Positions 41,843 to 49,488 of a stretch of DNA of 49,488 bases are shown here, piece after piece; the stretch's first letter is position 1; each line of letters starts with the position of its first letter. The stretch lies in contig JACQXS010000002.1 of assembly GCA_016208615.1 (NCBI GenBank), positions 1-49,488 on the forward strand, read 5' to 3'. This DNA comes from Candidatus Stahliibacteriota bacterium. GTDB lineage: Bacteria; Hydrothermota; UBA3073; JACQXS01. A program made the translations under genes and the position numbers. Under the pieces are notes generated by a model that ran no database searches, was not told the DNA's origin, and saw nothing but the letters and a program-made list of their open reading frames with translations.

Positions 41843-44728
41843 ATGATTTTAATTTATATTTTATTGATGAGTAGTGAGCCGATAAAGGTTAAGACTTATA
41901 CTACTAATCAAGATGTTATAGTTCACTATACTGTTCCTAATTTTGAGTCTAAGGTCAAAATAGCGGGTGGTCAAGAATTTATTGAGCTTTATCTTTCGGA
42001 TGTCCCGCCGAAGCCACCTCCGAAGCGGTTCACCACGACCTTCACGGCTCGACTGAGCTCGCCGAAGTCCACGGAGCGGGACAATCGGGATTTCCGTCCT
42101 GCTTCAACCGGTGTAAGTTCTGATATAGGTAAGCCCTGTCTTCCTGTAATTCGCAAGTTTATAGAAGTTCCTGAGGATGCTGAATTATCCATAGAAACTC
42201 AAATTGGTAGGGTTCAAGAATTTACATTAGCTTATCCCGTGTATCCTACTCAGCCGCCTGTGCCCAAAATTCCTAATTATACTCCTATCTTTACTCTTGA
42301 TAATGCTTCTTATATGGTAGATAACTTTTCTCCCTCTAATACTGCTCGTATAGTTTCTATTTTTGGTCTTCGTGGTCGTCGAGTAGCAATAGTAGAAGTT
42401 TATCCTATCCAATATAATCCTGTGCAGAACAAAGTTAGATTTGTATCTGATATTAAGGTTACCATTGTATTTCATAACGCAGATTGGGGTACCACTTTGG
42501 CTAAAATATCGCATTTCTATACTCCCTATTATGAATCCCGTTATCGGTTAATAGAGAATTATGATTATTTTAATCTTTTCAGGGAAAAAACTCTGCCAAT
42601 AGGTTATTTGATAATCACTCCTGACAGTTGGTATAACTCTATTCTTCCTCTGTCTAATTGGAAAGTTCAAAAGGGCTATTCTGTAAGTATAGCTAATCTT
42701 TCTGAAATAGGTGGCGGCGATACTACTACTGTTCGTAATTATATTAAGACTGTGTACGATAGTTGTCCTGTGCCGCCCACTTTTGTTTTGCTTGTAGGAG
42801 ATGTTGATTCTATTGGCTACTTTATAGACAGTATGAATAATAATCTGCCTACTGATTTATATTATAGCACAATGACTGATAGTGATTATTTTCCAGATAT
42901 AGATGTTTCGCGTTTTTCTATCTCTACTCAATTTGAGTTAGATAGTCTTGTCTCTAAGACTATAAAATATGAACAATGTGATTGGTCTAATGGTACTGAT
43001 TGGTGTAACAAAATGTATTTTATCGCCTCTGCTGATGGTGGCTGTCATCAGATAGCCGAATCTACACACCAATATTCTATGCAAGTTGCTCGTTCTCATA
43101 ATGTATTATGTGATTCGCTTTGGCTTTTTTATCACTCGGGTACTCCGATTATTGATGCTCTAAATGAAGGCAGGGCATGGGTTATATATTCAGGTCATGG
43201 AAGTTCTACCAGTTGGTCTGAGCCTGGTTTCAGTGTCAGTAATGTTCATAGTTTAACTAATGCAGATAAGCCCGCTTTTGTAGGTACTTTTGCTTGTTAT
43301 TCGGGGCGTTATACTGTGGGTGATTGTTTTTCTGAATCTTGGGCCCGTAGTGGCTACAGGGGAGGGATAGCCAGTTTTGCCTCTTCTGTCACTTCTTATT
43401 GGGATGAAGATGATATATTGCAGCGTCGTATGTTTGATGCAGCATTTGACTATAAGATTACATCGGTAATGGGTATGCTAAACAAGGGCAAATTACTCTT
43501 ATCTGCCTATTATGGTATTACGCCTACGGTTCAGCGTTATTTTGAAATGTATAATATGATAGGAGATGGCAGTATAAATGCTTATTGGGATGGGTTTATG
43601 TATGCGGACCATAATGTAGGGAATGTTAAGTTCACCGTTACATCTCAAGGGGCTTGTGGTTTTACAAGTCCCAATGGTAGTGGTAGTGGCTTCTGTTATC
43701 CCAATCCCGGGATTAACTATTTATACATAGGTTCATTGTGGATAGGTAATTCCAAAGATTATGTAGTTGATCGTGATACTGAAAATGATAGCGACTGGAT
43801 AGTTACCACTCTTCCTGATGGCAGGCTGAAGATTGGCGATAATTATTTTTCTGACCAAGATGGCTGGGCAATGTATAGTGATGCGGGACATCCCAATCCC
43901 AAAGGCATAACTGTAAAACAGCGGTCATGGGCTTGGGCGTCCGCTCCGTATAATGATTTTGTGATATTACAATATCTTGTAAAGAATGAGGGCCCTAATA
44001 TTATTCCCGGACTTTATGTAGGTCAGTTTATGGACTTTGATATTGATAGTGGTAGTTCAAACGACAATAATGTAAGTACTGATAGTATGCGGAAATTTGT
44101 CTATCAGTGGAGCAATTCACATAATGAATATATGGGTGTAACTTTACTTGACTCTAATAGTGTAGCAAATCTTAGTGCTATTAATATACCGGCTTATATG
44201 TTTCAGGGTGATTTTATGCGTTTCAAATTCCTTAATAAGGATTTGCATTTCCCTAATTCCAGTATTGTGGGGAATTATGGAGTAATAGCTTCTGCTGGTC
44301 CATTTAATTTGTTACCTGCCCAACAAGTTATAGTTTCTTTTGCTATAATTGCGGGTGATAGTTTAAGAGATGCATTATATAATTCTGATATGGCACAAGA
44401 ATTGTATGATTCAATAACAGGAATAGAAGAGACATCAGTAATTAGTATAGGTGAAATATTTTCTGTTCGTCCTAATCCATTTATAGGGAAAACAGTTATA
44501 GAGTTTAATGTAGGGACACGCCAGGGCGTATCCTTACAAATTTATGATTTAGCAGGCAGAATGACTAAGTCTTTTTCTCTAATCCCCAATCCCCAATCCC
44601 CAATTACCAGAGTGGTGTGGGATGGTAAGGATAACTATAATAGAAGCGTTCCTTCAGGGATTTATTTTTGTAAAATATCATCATCTGCAAATGAGGCAAA
44701 GATAAAAAAACTAATCCTCATAAAGTAG
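41843..44728 (+). CDS. Gingipain-type (C25) cysteine protease with sorting domain
   Basis: The ~961-residue exported protease starts at ATG 41843 after AGGAT. The upstream TTG is part of the TTTGGATTTT spacer repeats. A propeptide-like region (PCLPVIRKFIEVPEDAELSIE) is followed by the C25 domain with catalytic H452 (VIYSGHGSST) and C485 (FVGTFACYSG), numbered from 41843. The C-terminal domain reads VRPNPFIGKTVIEFNVGTRQGVSLQIYDLAGRMTK…GIYFCKISS…KKLILIK. A GC-rich insert (42004-42109) adds PPKPPPKRFTTTFTARLSS-type residues near the N-terminus, and AATCCCC heptamers (44581-44601) encode IPNPQSP inside the sorting domain. Confidence 0.92.
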   Translation: MILIYILLMSSEPIKVKTYTTNQDVIVHYTVPNFESKVKIAGGQEFIELYLSDVPPKPPPKRFTTTFTARLSSPKSTERDNRDFRPASTGVSSDIGKPCLPVIRKFIEVPEDAELSIETQIGRVQEFTLAYPVYPTQPPVPKIPNYTPIFTLDNASYMVDNFSPSNTARIVSIFGLRGRRVAIVEVYPIQYNPVQNKVRFVSDIKVTIVFHNADWGTTLAKISHFYTPYYESRYRLIENYDYFNLFREKTLPIGYLIITPDSWYNSILPLSNWKVQKGYSVSIANLSEIGGGDTTTVRNYIKTVYDSCPVPPTFVLLVGDVDSIGYFIDSMNNNLPTDLYYSTMTDSDYFPDIDVSRFSISTQFELDSLVSKTIKYEQCDWSNGTDWCNKMYFIASADGGCHQIAESTHQYSMQVARSHNVLCDSLWLFYHSGTPIIDALNEGRAWVIYSGHGSSTSWSEPGFSVSNVHSLTNADKPAFVGTFACYSGRYTVGDCFSESWARSGYRGGIASFASSVTSYWDEDDILQRRMFDAAFDYKITSVMGMLNKGKLLLSAYYGITPTVQRYFEMYNMIGDGSINAYWDGFMYADHNVGNVKFTVTSQGACGFTSPNGSGSGFCYPNPGINYLYIGSLWIGNSKDYVVDRDTENDSDWIVTTLPDGRLKIGDNYFSDQDGWAMYSDAGHPNPKGITVKQRSWAWASAPYNDFVILQYLVKNEGPNIIPGLYVGQFMDFDIDSGSSNDNNVSTDSMRKFVYQWSNSHNEYMGVTLLDSNSVANLSAINIPAYMFQGDFMRFKFLNKDLHFPNSSIVGNYGVIASAGPFNLLPAQQVIVSFAIIAGDSLRDALYNSDMAQELYDSITGIEETSVISIGEIFSVRPNPFIGKTVIEFNVGTRQGVSLQIYDLAGRMTKSFSLIPNPQSPITRVVWDGKDNYNRSVPSGIYFCKISSSANEAKIKKLILIK
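42004..42109. repeat. GC-rich palindromic insert in C25 protease gene
   Basis: CCCGCCGAAGCCACC, then GAAGCGG, TTCACCACGACC, GGAGCGGGA and GGGATTTCCGTCCTGC. It is much richer in GC than its surroundings. Bases 42004-42028 share about 23 of 25 positions with 605-629 in the propeller gene. Confidence 0.8.
44581..44601. repeat. 7-bp tandem repeat (3 x AATCCCC) in C25 protease gene
   Basis: Three exact heptamers (21 bp, 7 codons) encode IPNPQSP inside the C-terminal sorting domain. Confidence 0.9.
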
Positions 44729-44813
44729 CAAAAACCTATAAGTATATCAAAAATTAAAGATACAAGCTTAAATGACAAACAAGTAAATAATAAATACTGG
44801 AACTAAACAAAAG

Positions 44814-46064
44814 ATGGATAACGAGACTAAACTAAAAGAAACGAGTCTAAAATTAAGTATCAAAGAGGGTGCCTCTTGTTCGGCAATGATAGGGTTAGCT
44901 GAATCCTATATCGCCCCATATGCTATAGCTGTTGGGGCATTACCCTTTCAAATCGCTATTCTAACCTCTATTCCTAATTTATTTGGTTCTTTGGCTCAAT
45001 TAGTATCTATTAAATTTATGCAGTCCCATAGTCGTAAAGGCATAACTACAAGATTTGTCTTCGCCAATGCTTTAATGTGGCTACCTATGATTGGGTCCCT
45101 ATATGCTTACTACAGACAAGTCATAACCTTTATCCCGTTACTTATTATTTCTATTTGGACTTTTTATCTATTACTTATAAATGTAGCCGCTCCTGCTTGG
45201 CAATCTTGGATGGGTGACCTTGTCCCTGAAGCCAGTAGGGGGAAATATTTTGGCATAAGAAATACTATATGTAACAGTGTATTACTTGTTTCAACCTTAT
45301 TGGGTGGAATGCTACTTGACCATTTTAAGAAATTAAATCTCATTTTAGTAGGATTTGGGGTATTATTTTTTGTAGGAATGCTATTTCGTCTTCTTTCTGC
45401 CTTTATATTGACTAAACAATACGAGCCGCACATTAGATTTGATAGTAGTTATTATTTCAGTTTTCCTGAATTTATTAGACGGATGCGTGGTAATAATTTT
45501 GGCAGATTTGTCATCTTTGTTATGCTTACTACTCTTTCTTGTTGTATTGCGGTACCCTTTTTTGCCCCATATATGTTGCGGGATTTGAAATTCAACTACA
45601 CCCTATTTATTCTTATTGCTATTGTGACTCCTACCATAAGTAGTATTATAACTGCGCCACTTTGGGGTAGATTTTCAGACAAATTTGGTAATATAGCAAC
45701 TTTAAGGATTTGCAGTCTGGTAATCTGTTTTATTCCGCTTTCGTGGCTCCTCTCTCGTAATCCTTATTATCTTATTTTTGTCCCTCAAACTATAGGTGGA
45801 GCGGCTTGGGCAGGTTTTGGACTGGCGACTTCCAATTTTATTTACGATGCTGTTACCAGACAGCGAAGGGGATTATGTTTTGCTTACTATAATGTCTTAA
45901 ATGGTATAGGCATATTTATTGGCGCTACTATAGGGAGCTTTATAGTTAAACTCCCTATCCATTTTATGAACATTTTTCTCTTTATTTTTCTAATCTCCAG
46001 TATTTTGCGACTTATAGTTTTTACAGTAATGCTACCTAAGATAAAAGAGGTTAAATTTAGTTAA
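44814..46064 (+). CDS. MFS transporter
   Basis: The 416-residue membrane protein has 12 predicted hydrophobic segments. The loop PAWQSWMGDLVPEASRGKYFGIRNTICN between helices 4 and 5 and the later PLWGRFSDKFGNI are typical of a major-facilitator group common in candidate phyla. The substrate is unknown. It follows the C25 protease gene by 85 bp on the same strand but is probably functionally unrelated. Confidence 0.88.
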   Translation: MDNETKLKETSLKLSIKEGASCSAMIGLAESYIAPYAIAVGALPFQIAILTSIPNLFGSLAQLVSIKFMQSHSRKGITTRFVFANALMWLPMIGSLYAYYRQVITFIPLLIISIWTFYLLLINVAAPAWQSWMGDLVPEASRGKYFGIRNTICNSVLLVSTLLGGMLLDHFKKLNLILVGFGVLFFVGMLFRLLSAFILTKQYEPHIRFDSSYYFSFPEFIRRMRGNNFGRFVIFVMLTTLSCCIAVPFFAPYMLRDLKFNYTLFILIAIVTPTISSIITAPLWGRFSDKFGNIATLRICSLVICFIPLSWLLSRNPYYLIFVPQTIGGAAWAGFGLATSNFIYDAVTRQRRGLCFAYYNVLNGIGIFIGATIGSFIVKLPIHFMNIFLFIFLISSILRLIVFTVMLPKIKEVKFS

Positions 46065-46101
46065 GATTTGAGTTTTAAGTTTTGAACTTTGACTTTTGGT
46101 A

Positions 46102-46227
46102 ATGTATGATTTTCCACCATATAGGCCACCGAGTGAAATAGATAAAGCAATAGAAGAAATTGGTAAAAGAGAAGTTATATTAGATGCTAATACATTAGTC
46201 CAAAAAGGTATACTCTCTAACTTATAG
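46102..46227 (+). pseudogene. Internally deleted remnant of a radical SAM gene
   Basis: A 41-codon frame begins MYDFPPYRPPSE, which is the conserved start of a radical SAM subfamily (MYxFPPYRPPSEAYSLLIRVTRxCPWNxCxFC). It then jumps directly to IDKAIEEIGKREVILDANTLVQKGILSNL, resembling later parts of that protein. The CxxxCxxC motif is absent. This suggests a large deletion of an ancestral gene. The alternative is a chance short ORF, which the 12-residue match makes unlikely. Confidence 0.55.
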
Positions 46228-46232
46228 TTCCC

Positions 46233-47156
46233 TTAAAATACAACTACTTTTTTGGCTACTCGTTTTTCTCCTGTATTCAACACTCCGAAATAAATCCCAG
46301 CAGTAGGTACTTTTATGGTCATTTCACCCTTACCTATAAGACTAAACTCACTTACTTTTTGTCCTACTATACTATACAATCTAAATTGGCCATCTATCTC
46401 ATAGAGTATTTTTACACTTCTTCTGCTTGGCAGTAATCTAAACCCTTCATCCTTATTTAACTTCTCTTCTTCTATTCCTGTGGGCTGGATATAGAACTCT
46501 ACATATGAGAGTTGTGTTCCACTAGCATAATGGCCACCATTACAATCAGGAGGAACTCCACTCTGACAAGTCAAAGTACAGCTGCAAACCAGCATTTCCG
46601 GGTCCCAACCATAATTGGAATTCGGACCGTCAGGAGAACCATCAGTCACCCAAGCATCCCCGATAGAAGAATAAATACTACTGCCATTAATCAGTTTAGG
46701 AGCCAAAAATACTCCACTGGGACTTTCCTTGGTAGTAAGGTTCCACACTATATCACATACCCCGCCGTGGCGGTCTAAAATTTGCATCCCAAAAGGTATA
46801 GTATCTTCTTCGGCTAAACCTAATACATAACTCTCTAACCGAGTAGAAGAAAAATTATACCAGCTATTTGGATTCAGTTTTTTCAAAGCCGCCAATGACT
46901 CACCGAACGGTGGTCTATTGTTCCAAGTAATCGTATGCTCGTCAAAAGGCTTTGTAGCATATACTACTATAGTGCTACATAGTGGTGGTGGTGCAGAACC
47001 ATAATACTCTACATCCTTCACATATATTTGGAGTTCAATATTTGCCTTTTCACCCCCTTTTACTATTTCTTGTGCTTCATTAACCGTTTTCTTTCCTATA
47101 CTACTCGTCGTATAAAACAGAGTGGTCGCCATCACGCATAACGCTACCTGTAACAT
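46233..47156 (-). CDS. DNRLRE-like secreted protein with sorting domain
   Basis: The 307-residue exported protein has a signal peptide (MLQVALCVMATTLFYTTSS) and a good ribosome-binding site (GGGAGGTGTG). The core (IELQIYVKDVEYYGSAPPPLCSTIVVYATKPFDEHTITWNNRPPFGESL) has the DEHTITWNNRP motif of DNRLRE domains, found in cell-wall-associated secreted proteins. Its C-terminal end (FRLYSIVGQKVSEFSL…GIYFGVLNT…KKVVVF) is a shortened sorting-type domain. Confidence 0.8.
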   Translation of the reverse strand: MLQVALCVMATTLFYTTSSIGKKTVNEAQEIVKGGEKANIELQIYVKDVEYYGSAPPPLCSTIVVYATKPFDEHTITWNNRPPFGESLAALKKLNPNSWYNFSSTRLESYVLGLAEEDTIPFGMQILDRHGGVCDIVWNLTTKESPSGVFLAPKLINGSSIYSSIGDAWVTDGSPDGPNSNYGWDPEMLVCSCTLTCQSGVPPDCNGGHYASGTQLSYVEFYIQPTGIEEEKLNKDEGFRLLPSRRSVKILYEIDGQFRLYSIVGQKVSEFSLIGKGEMTIKVPTAGIYFGVLNTGEKRVAKKVVVF

Positions 47157-47173
47157 CTCACACCTCCCTTTTT

Positions 47174-49488
47174 TTAAAATATAACTATTTTCTTTATTGT
47201 CTTAAAATCTGTTCCTATGAACCTGATAAAGTAAATTCCTGAGCTCATATTCTTTGCATCCCATTCTACTTTTTTAACTCCCACATCTTCTTCTTTATCC
47301 AATATCTCTGCCACCTCTCGTCCTGTAATATCGTACGCCTTTAATCTCACATATGTCTTTTTCGGAATAAAGTATCTTATTTCCACTTTATTTTTAACTG
47401 TTGGAGTAACAAAAAGACTAAATGTAGGGTATAGAGTTTCTTGTTCCTCCTCTATTCCCATTTTCCCAATAAGTAGTCGTACCGGCACTCTGGTCTCATT
47501 TTTTCCCGTATTAGACACCACAACAATTGTATCCCGATACATCACATCCCGTTGTAGTCCAACAGTATCGACCACAACACTTACTTTCTTAGAATCTCCT
47601 ACGGCTATATTAAAAGTTATAGGTCCAACTTCTTTAATCCAGTTAGAACTTTGTGCAACATTAACATCTGATACTTTAAGGGTTCCGGTTCCCAAATTCT
47701 TCACCGTTATCTCGCCTGTCCCGGCTTCATATGATATAATTGCTCGAATTAAGAGGTCCGAATCGTAATATGTCATACTTTGCCATACACTACCATTGGT
47801 TGAAAAATAACTCTTTGTTCCACCACTTGCATCGCCGACTACGGCCGGTTGTGTACCCGGTGGTGGCGCTGTCCTTGCATAATAACATAGCCAAAAGCTA
47901 TCTGAATCAAAATAGTTACCAGTAAAGTTACGCTTATACCAGTTAGTTCCTGTCCCAGTAGTATACCGAATCCTATCTATTACTGGGCCTGGATGTCCAT
48001 CCACATCATCTCTGAGCATAAGGGTATCAGTCTCGCTTTGGCTTGATTTTCTTCTAATCATTCCTCCTACAACTCGGCATCTTTTGGGAGTAGTAAATTT
48101 TGCACCCCAATAATTATTGCCTACAATAAACTTTGCATCACTTCCATCATCGTATTGAATAGTATCTTGAATCGTATCTTTTTGGGTTAAAGTTTTTTGT
48201 TCAAAAATGAACGATAACGAGTCAGTTGTCCATATCAATGCTGTTCCCACAACAGTGAGGTTAAATACTGATTTCCATGCACTACTATTAGCCCGGCATA
48301 TAAGAGTACAAGCAAAAGGATGAGGTATTGGCGTTCCACTACTAATATTTAACCTGAATGGTATGCTTCCTTGTACAGTATCTCCTGCTGTTATATTGCC
48401 AAAATTTGTGCTTCCTTGCACCACTGTTATATATGGGTCAACAACTTTGAGCTCCCCTGCTACTCCATATATTGTAGTATCTTCTTTTCCTGCGGCTCTT
48501 ACCTTGACCATAATCTCTACTTGTTCGTTTGCATTTATTTCATCATTATTATTGCCTATGCTATCGTCTATTACATTGGACACATATTTTACTACGGCAA
48601 GAAACTCAGGAATTACCCATCCCGGATATCCAATAGAATTTACATACCCATATCCATTTTCTCCGTAATCCTCGCCCCAAGAATTCTTAAATATCCACCT
48701 ACCATCTGCTTTCCACCCAACACAACAAACTGCATGATTAAACTTCCCATTACTGATGTCTCTTCCCATAATAGGTTCATATACACCGCCCTTATAATAG
48801 AAGAAATCCTCTTTTATGTCCATATGTATACTTATAGGACCTTCCATTAACAATGCTTTTATCTCCTCTACGGGTTCATTCGCTCCTCCTCTTCCCCAGT
48901 CTGTAATCTTGTAATCCTTCGCCCTTTCTTGCCAATCCAGACACGGGCTACACGGCGGGTCATCGTTCAAATATGGATAGCAAGCTTCGTCCGGTATACC
49001 GTATTCCATTACCCAATCACCAAAATCACACATCCCACCACTACAATCCCAACCATTAGGATTACAGGAGACCACATATTGTTCTGACAAATTAGCATTA
49101 TATGTGGGGGATAGATTAAATATATTTATCCGTGCCTCCTGAACTGCTACCCATGCAAATGCCCAACAGCTACCACAAGTTTGTTGGTCCTTCACGGAAG
49201 TCATCCAATTATATCCATCATAATTACGCCAATCAAGTTCAGTTGGGGGGTTAACTTTTTGTGTCCTTGTACTTTTTGCTTTTATTGATTGCTTCTCCTC
49301 TGACGATATCGGTAAAATCCCACAAAGTCTTTGCTTTTCCTCCCAAGATAGATGAGATACAGAAGTCTCACCTGCAATCCATGGGTCGCCTCTCTTGGCA
49401 AGTTCTGCTTGAAGTTGCCTTAAAAACGCATCCTCACTTAAAGCACAAAAGGGATATATCACTATCCCAGCAATTAGTAAAGATACAC
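47174..49488 (-). CDS. Papain-family (C1A) cysteine protease with sorting domain, 5' end beyond window
   Basis: The frame stays open to the window end. Read upstream from GTG 49462 it gives VSLLIAGIVIYPFCALS, a signal peptide whose first residues lie outside the window. Numbered from 49462, catalytic residues are C99 (QQTCGSCWAF), H243 (FNHAVCCVGW) and N260 (FKNSWGEDYGENGYGY). A short propeptide-like N-terminus (SHLSWEEKQRLCGIL) precedes the mature domain, which starts near PTELDWRN. A beta-rich region and a C-terminal sorting domain follow (LFVTPTVKNKVEIRYFIPKKTYVRLKAYDITGREV…SSGIYFIRFIGTDFKTIKKIVIF). Confidence 0.92.
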   Translation of the reverse strand, partial: VSLLIAGIVIYPFCALSEDAFLRQLQAELAKRGDPWIAGETSVSHLSWEEKQRLCGILPISSEEKQSIKAKSTRTQKVNPPTELDWRNYDGYNWMTSVKDQQTCGSCWAFAWVAVQEARINIFNLSPTYNANLSEQYVVSCNPNGWDCSGGMCDFGDWVMEYGIPDEACYPYLNDDPPCSPCLDWQERAKDYKITDWGRGGANEPVEEIKALLMEGPISIHMDIKEDFFYYKGGVYEPIMGRDISNGKFNHAVCCVGWKADGRWIFKNSWGEDYGENGYGYVNSIGYPGWVIPEFLAVVKYVSNVIDDSIGNNNDEINANEQVEIMVKVRAAGKEDTTIYGVAGELKVVDPYITVVQGSTNFGNITAGDTVQGSIPFRLNISSGTPIPHPFACTLICRANSSAWKSVFNLTVVGTALIWTTDSLSFIFEQKTLTQKDTIQDTIQYDDGSDAKFIVGNNYWGAKFTTPKRCRVVGGMIRRKSSQSETDTLMLRDDVDGHPGPVIDRIRYTTGTGTNWYKRNFTGNYFDSDSFWLCYYARTAPPPGTQPAVVGDASGGTKSYFSTNGSVWQSMTYYDSDLLIRAIISYEAGTGEITVKNLGTGTLKVSDVNVAQSSNWIKEVGPITFNIAVGDSKKVSVVVDTVGLQRDVMYRDTIVVVSNTGKNETRVPVRLLIGKMGIEEEQETLYPTFSLFVTPTVKNKVEIRYFIPKKTYVRLKAYDITGREVAEILDKEEDVGVKKVEWDAKNMSSGIYFIRFIGTDFKTIKKIVIF

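Overview
This window is most likely a chromosomal segment of an uncultured Gram-negative bacterium of the FCB or WOR-3 (Stahlbacteria-like) kind. This is inferred from an AT-rich background, a PorV-type outer-membrane protein, a TonB-dependent receptor and eight secreted proteins ending in type-IX-secretion-style C-terminal domains (…YDLSGR…GIYF.KF…KLV.LK). No ribosomal RNA is present to fix the phylum. Recognisable promoters follow the TTGACA/TATAAT pattern, and several genes have strong GGAGG ribosome-binding sites.

Layout. 208-7801 (minus): a beta-propeller surface protein, a UvrD-type helicase fused to a RecB-like Fe-S nuclease, mannose-1-phosphate guanylyltransferase, a nucleotide-sugar epimerase and a DUF3108 protein. 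7918-11975: a class III cyclase/ATPase/TPR signalling protein convergent with a cyclic-nucleotide-binding protein. 12044-14347 (minus): a tight cluster of membrane protein, UbiA-type prenyltransferase (related to archaeal lipid enzymes), sugar N-acetyltransferase and YacP-like nuclease. 14476-18783 (plus): HdrC, a frameshifted beta-helix surface protein, HdrB and a truncated PHP protein. 18821-21374: a repeat-built small ORF and an LVIVD propeller protein. Then come tRNA-Ile(GAT), a broken mnmG, an orphan gene, a small beta-barrel, an uncharacterised KOW-like protein, fabH and tmRNA. 28882-41145 (minus): C11 protease, PorV, a large surface protein, a TonB receptor and a FlgD-tailed surface protein. 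41414-49488: four-helix-bundle protein, C25 protease, MFS transporter, a radical-SAM remnant, a DNRLRE-like surface protein and a C1A (papain-like) protease running off the window end.

The most distinctive feature is the repeat landscape. Spacers between genes are largely degenerate 7-bp tandem repeats of several unrelated sequences, plus short GC-rich palindromes. The same elements lie inside reading frames of at least nine genes (helicase, ManC, epimerase, cyclase, PHP, MnmG, YacP-like, propeller and C25 proteins), usually in frame and in apparent surface loops. Three genes or ORFs carry 21-bp (3 x 7) tandem arrays whose unit is a short palindrome plus a 6-7 bp spacer. One of those units also occurs alone between two other genes. 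This resembles cyanobacterial STRR repeats and Rickettsia palindromic elements, but the families here are different.

The window also shows gene decay: mnmG with a ~50-codon deletion and frameshift, a beta-helix gene with one extra T, a PHP gene lacking its 3' end, a 41-codon radical-SAM remnant and a duplicated tmRNA 3' end. Some of these could be assembly errors.
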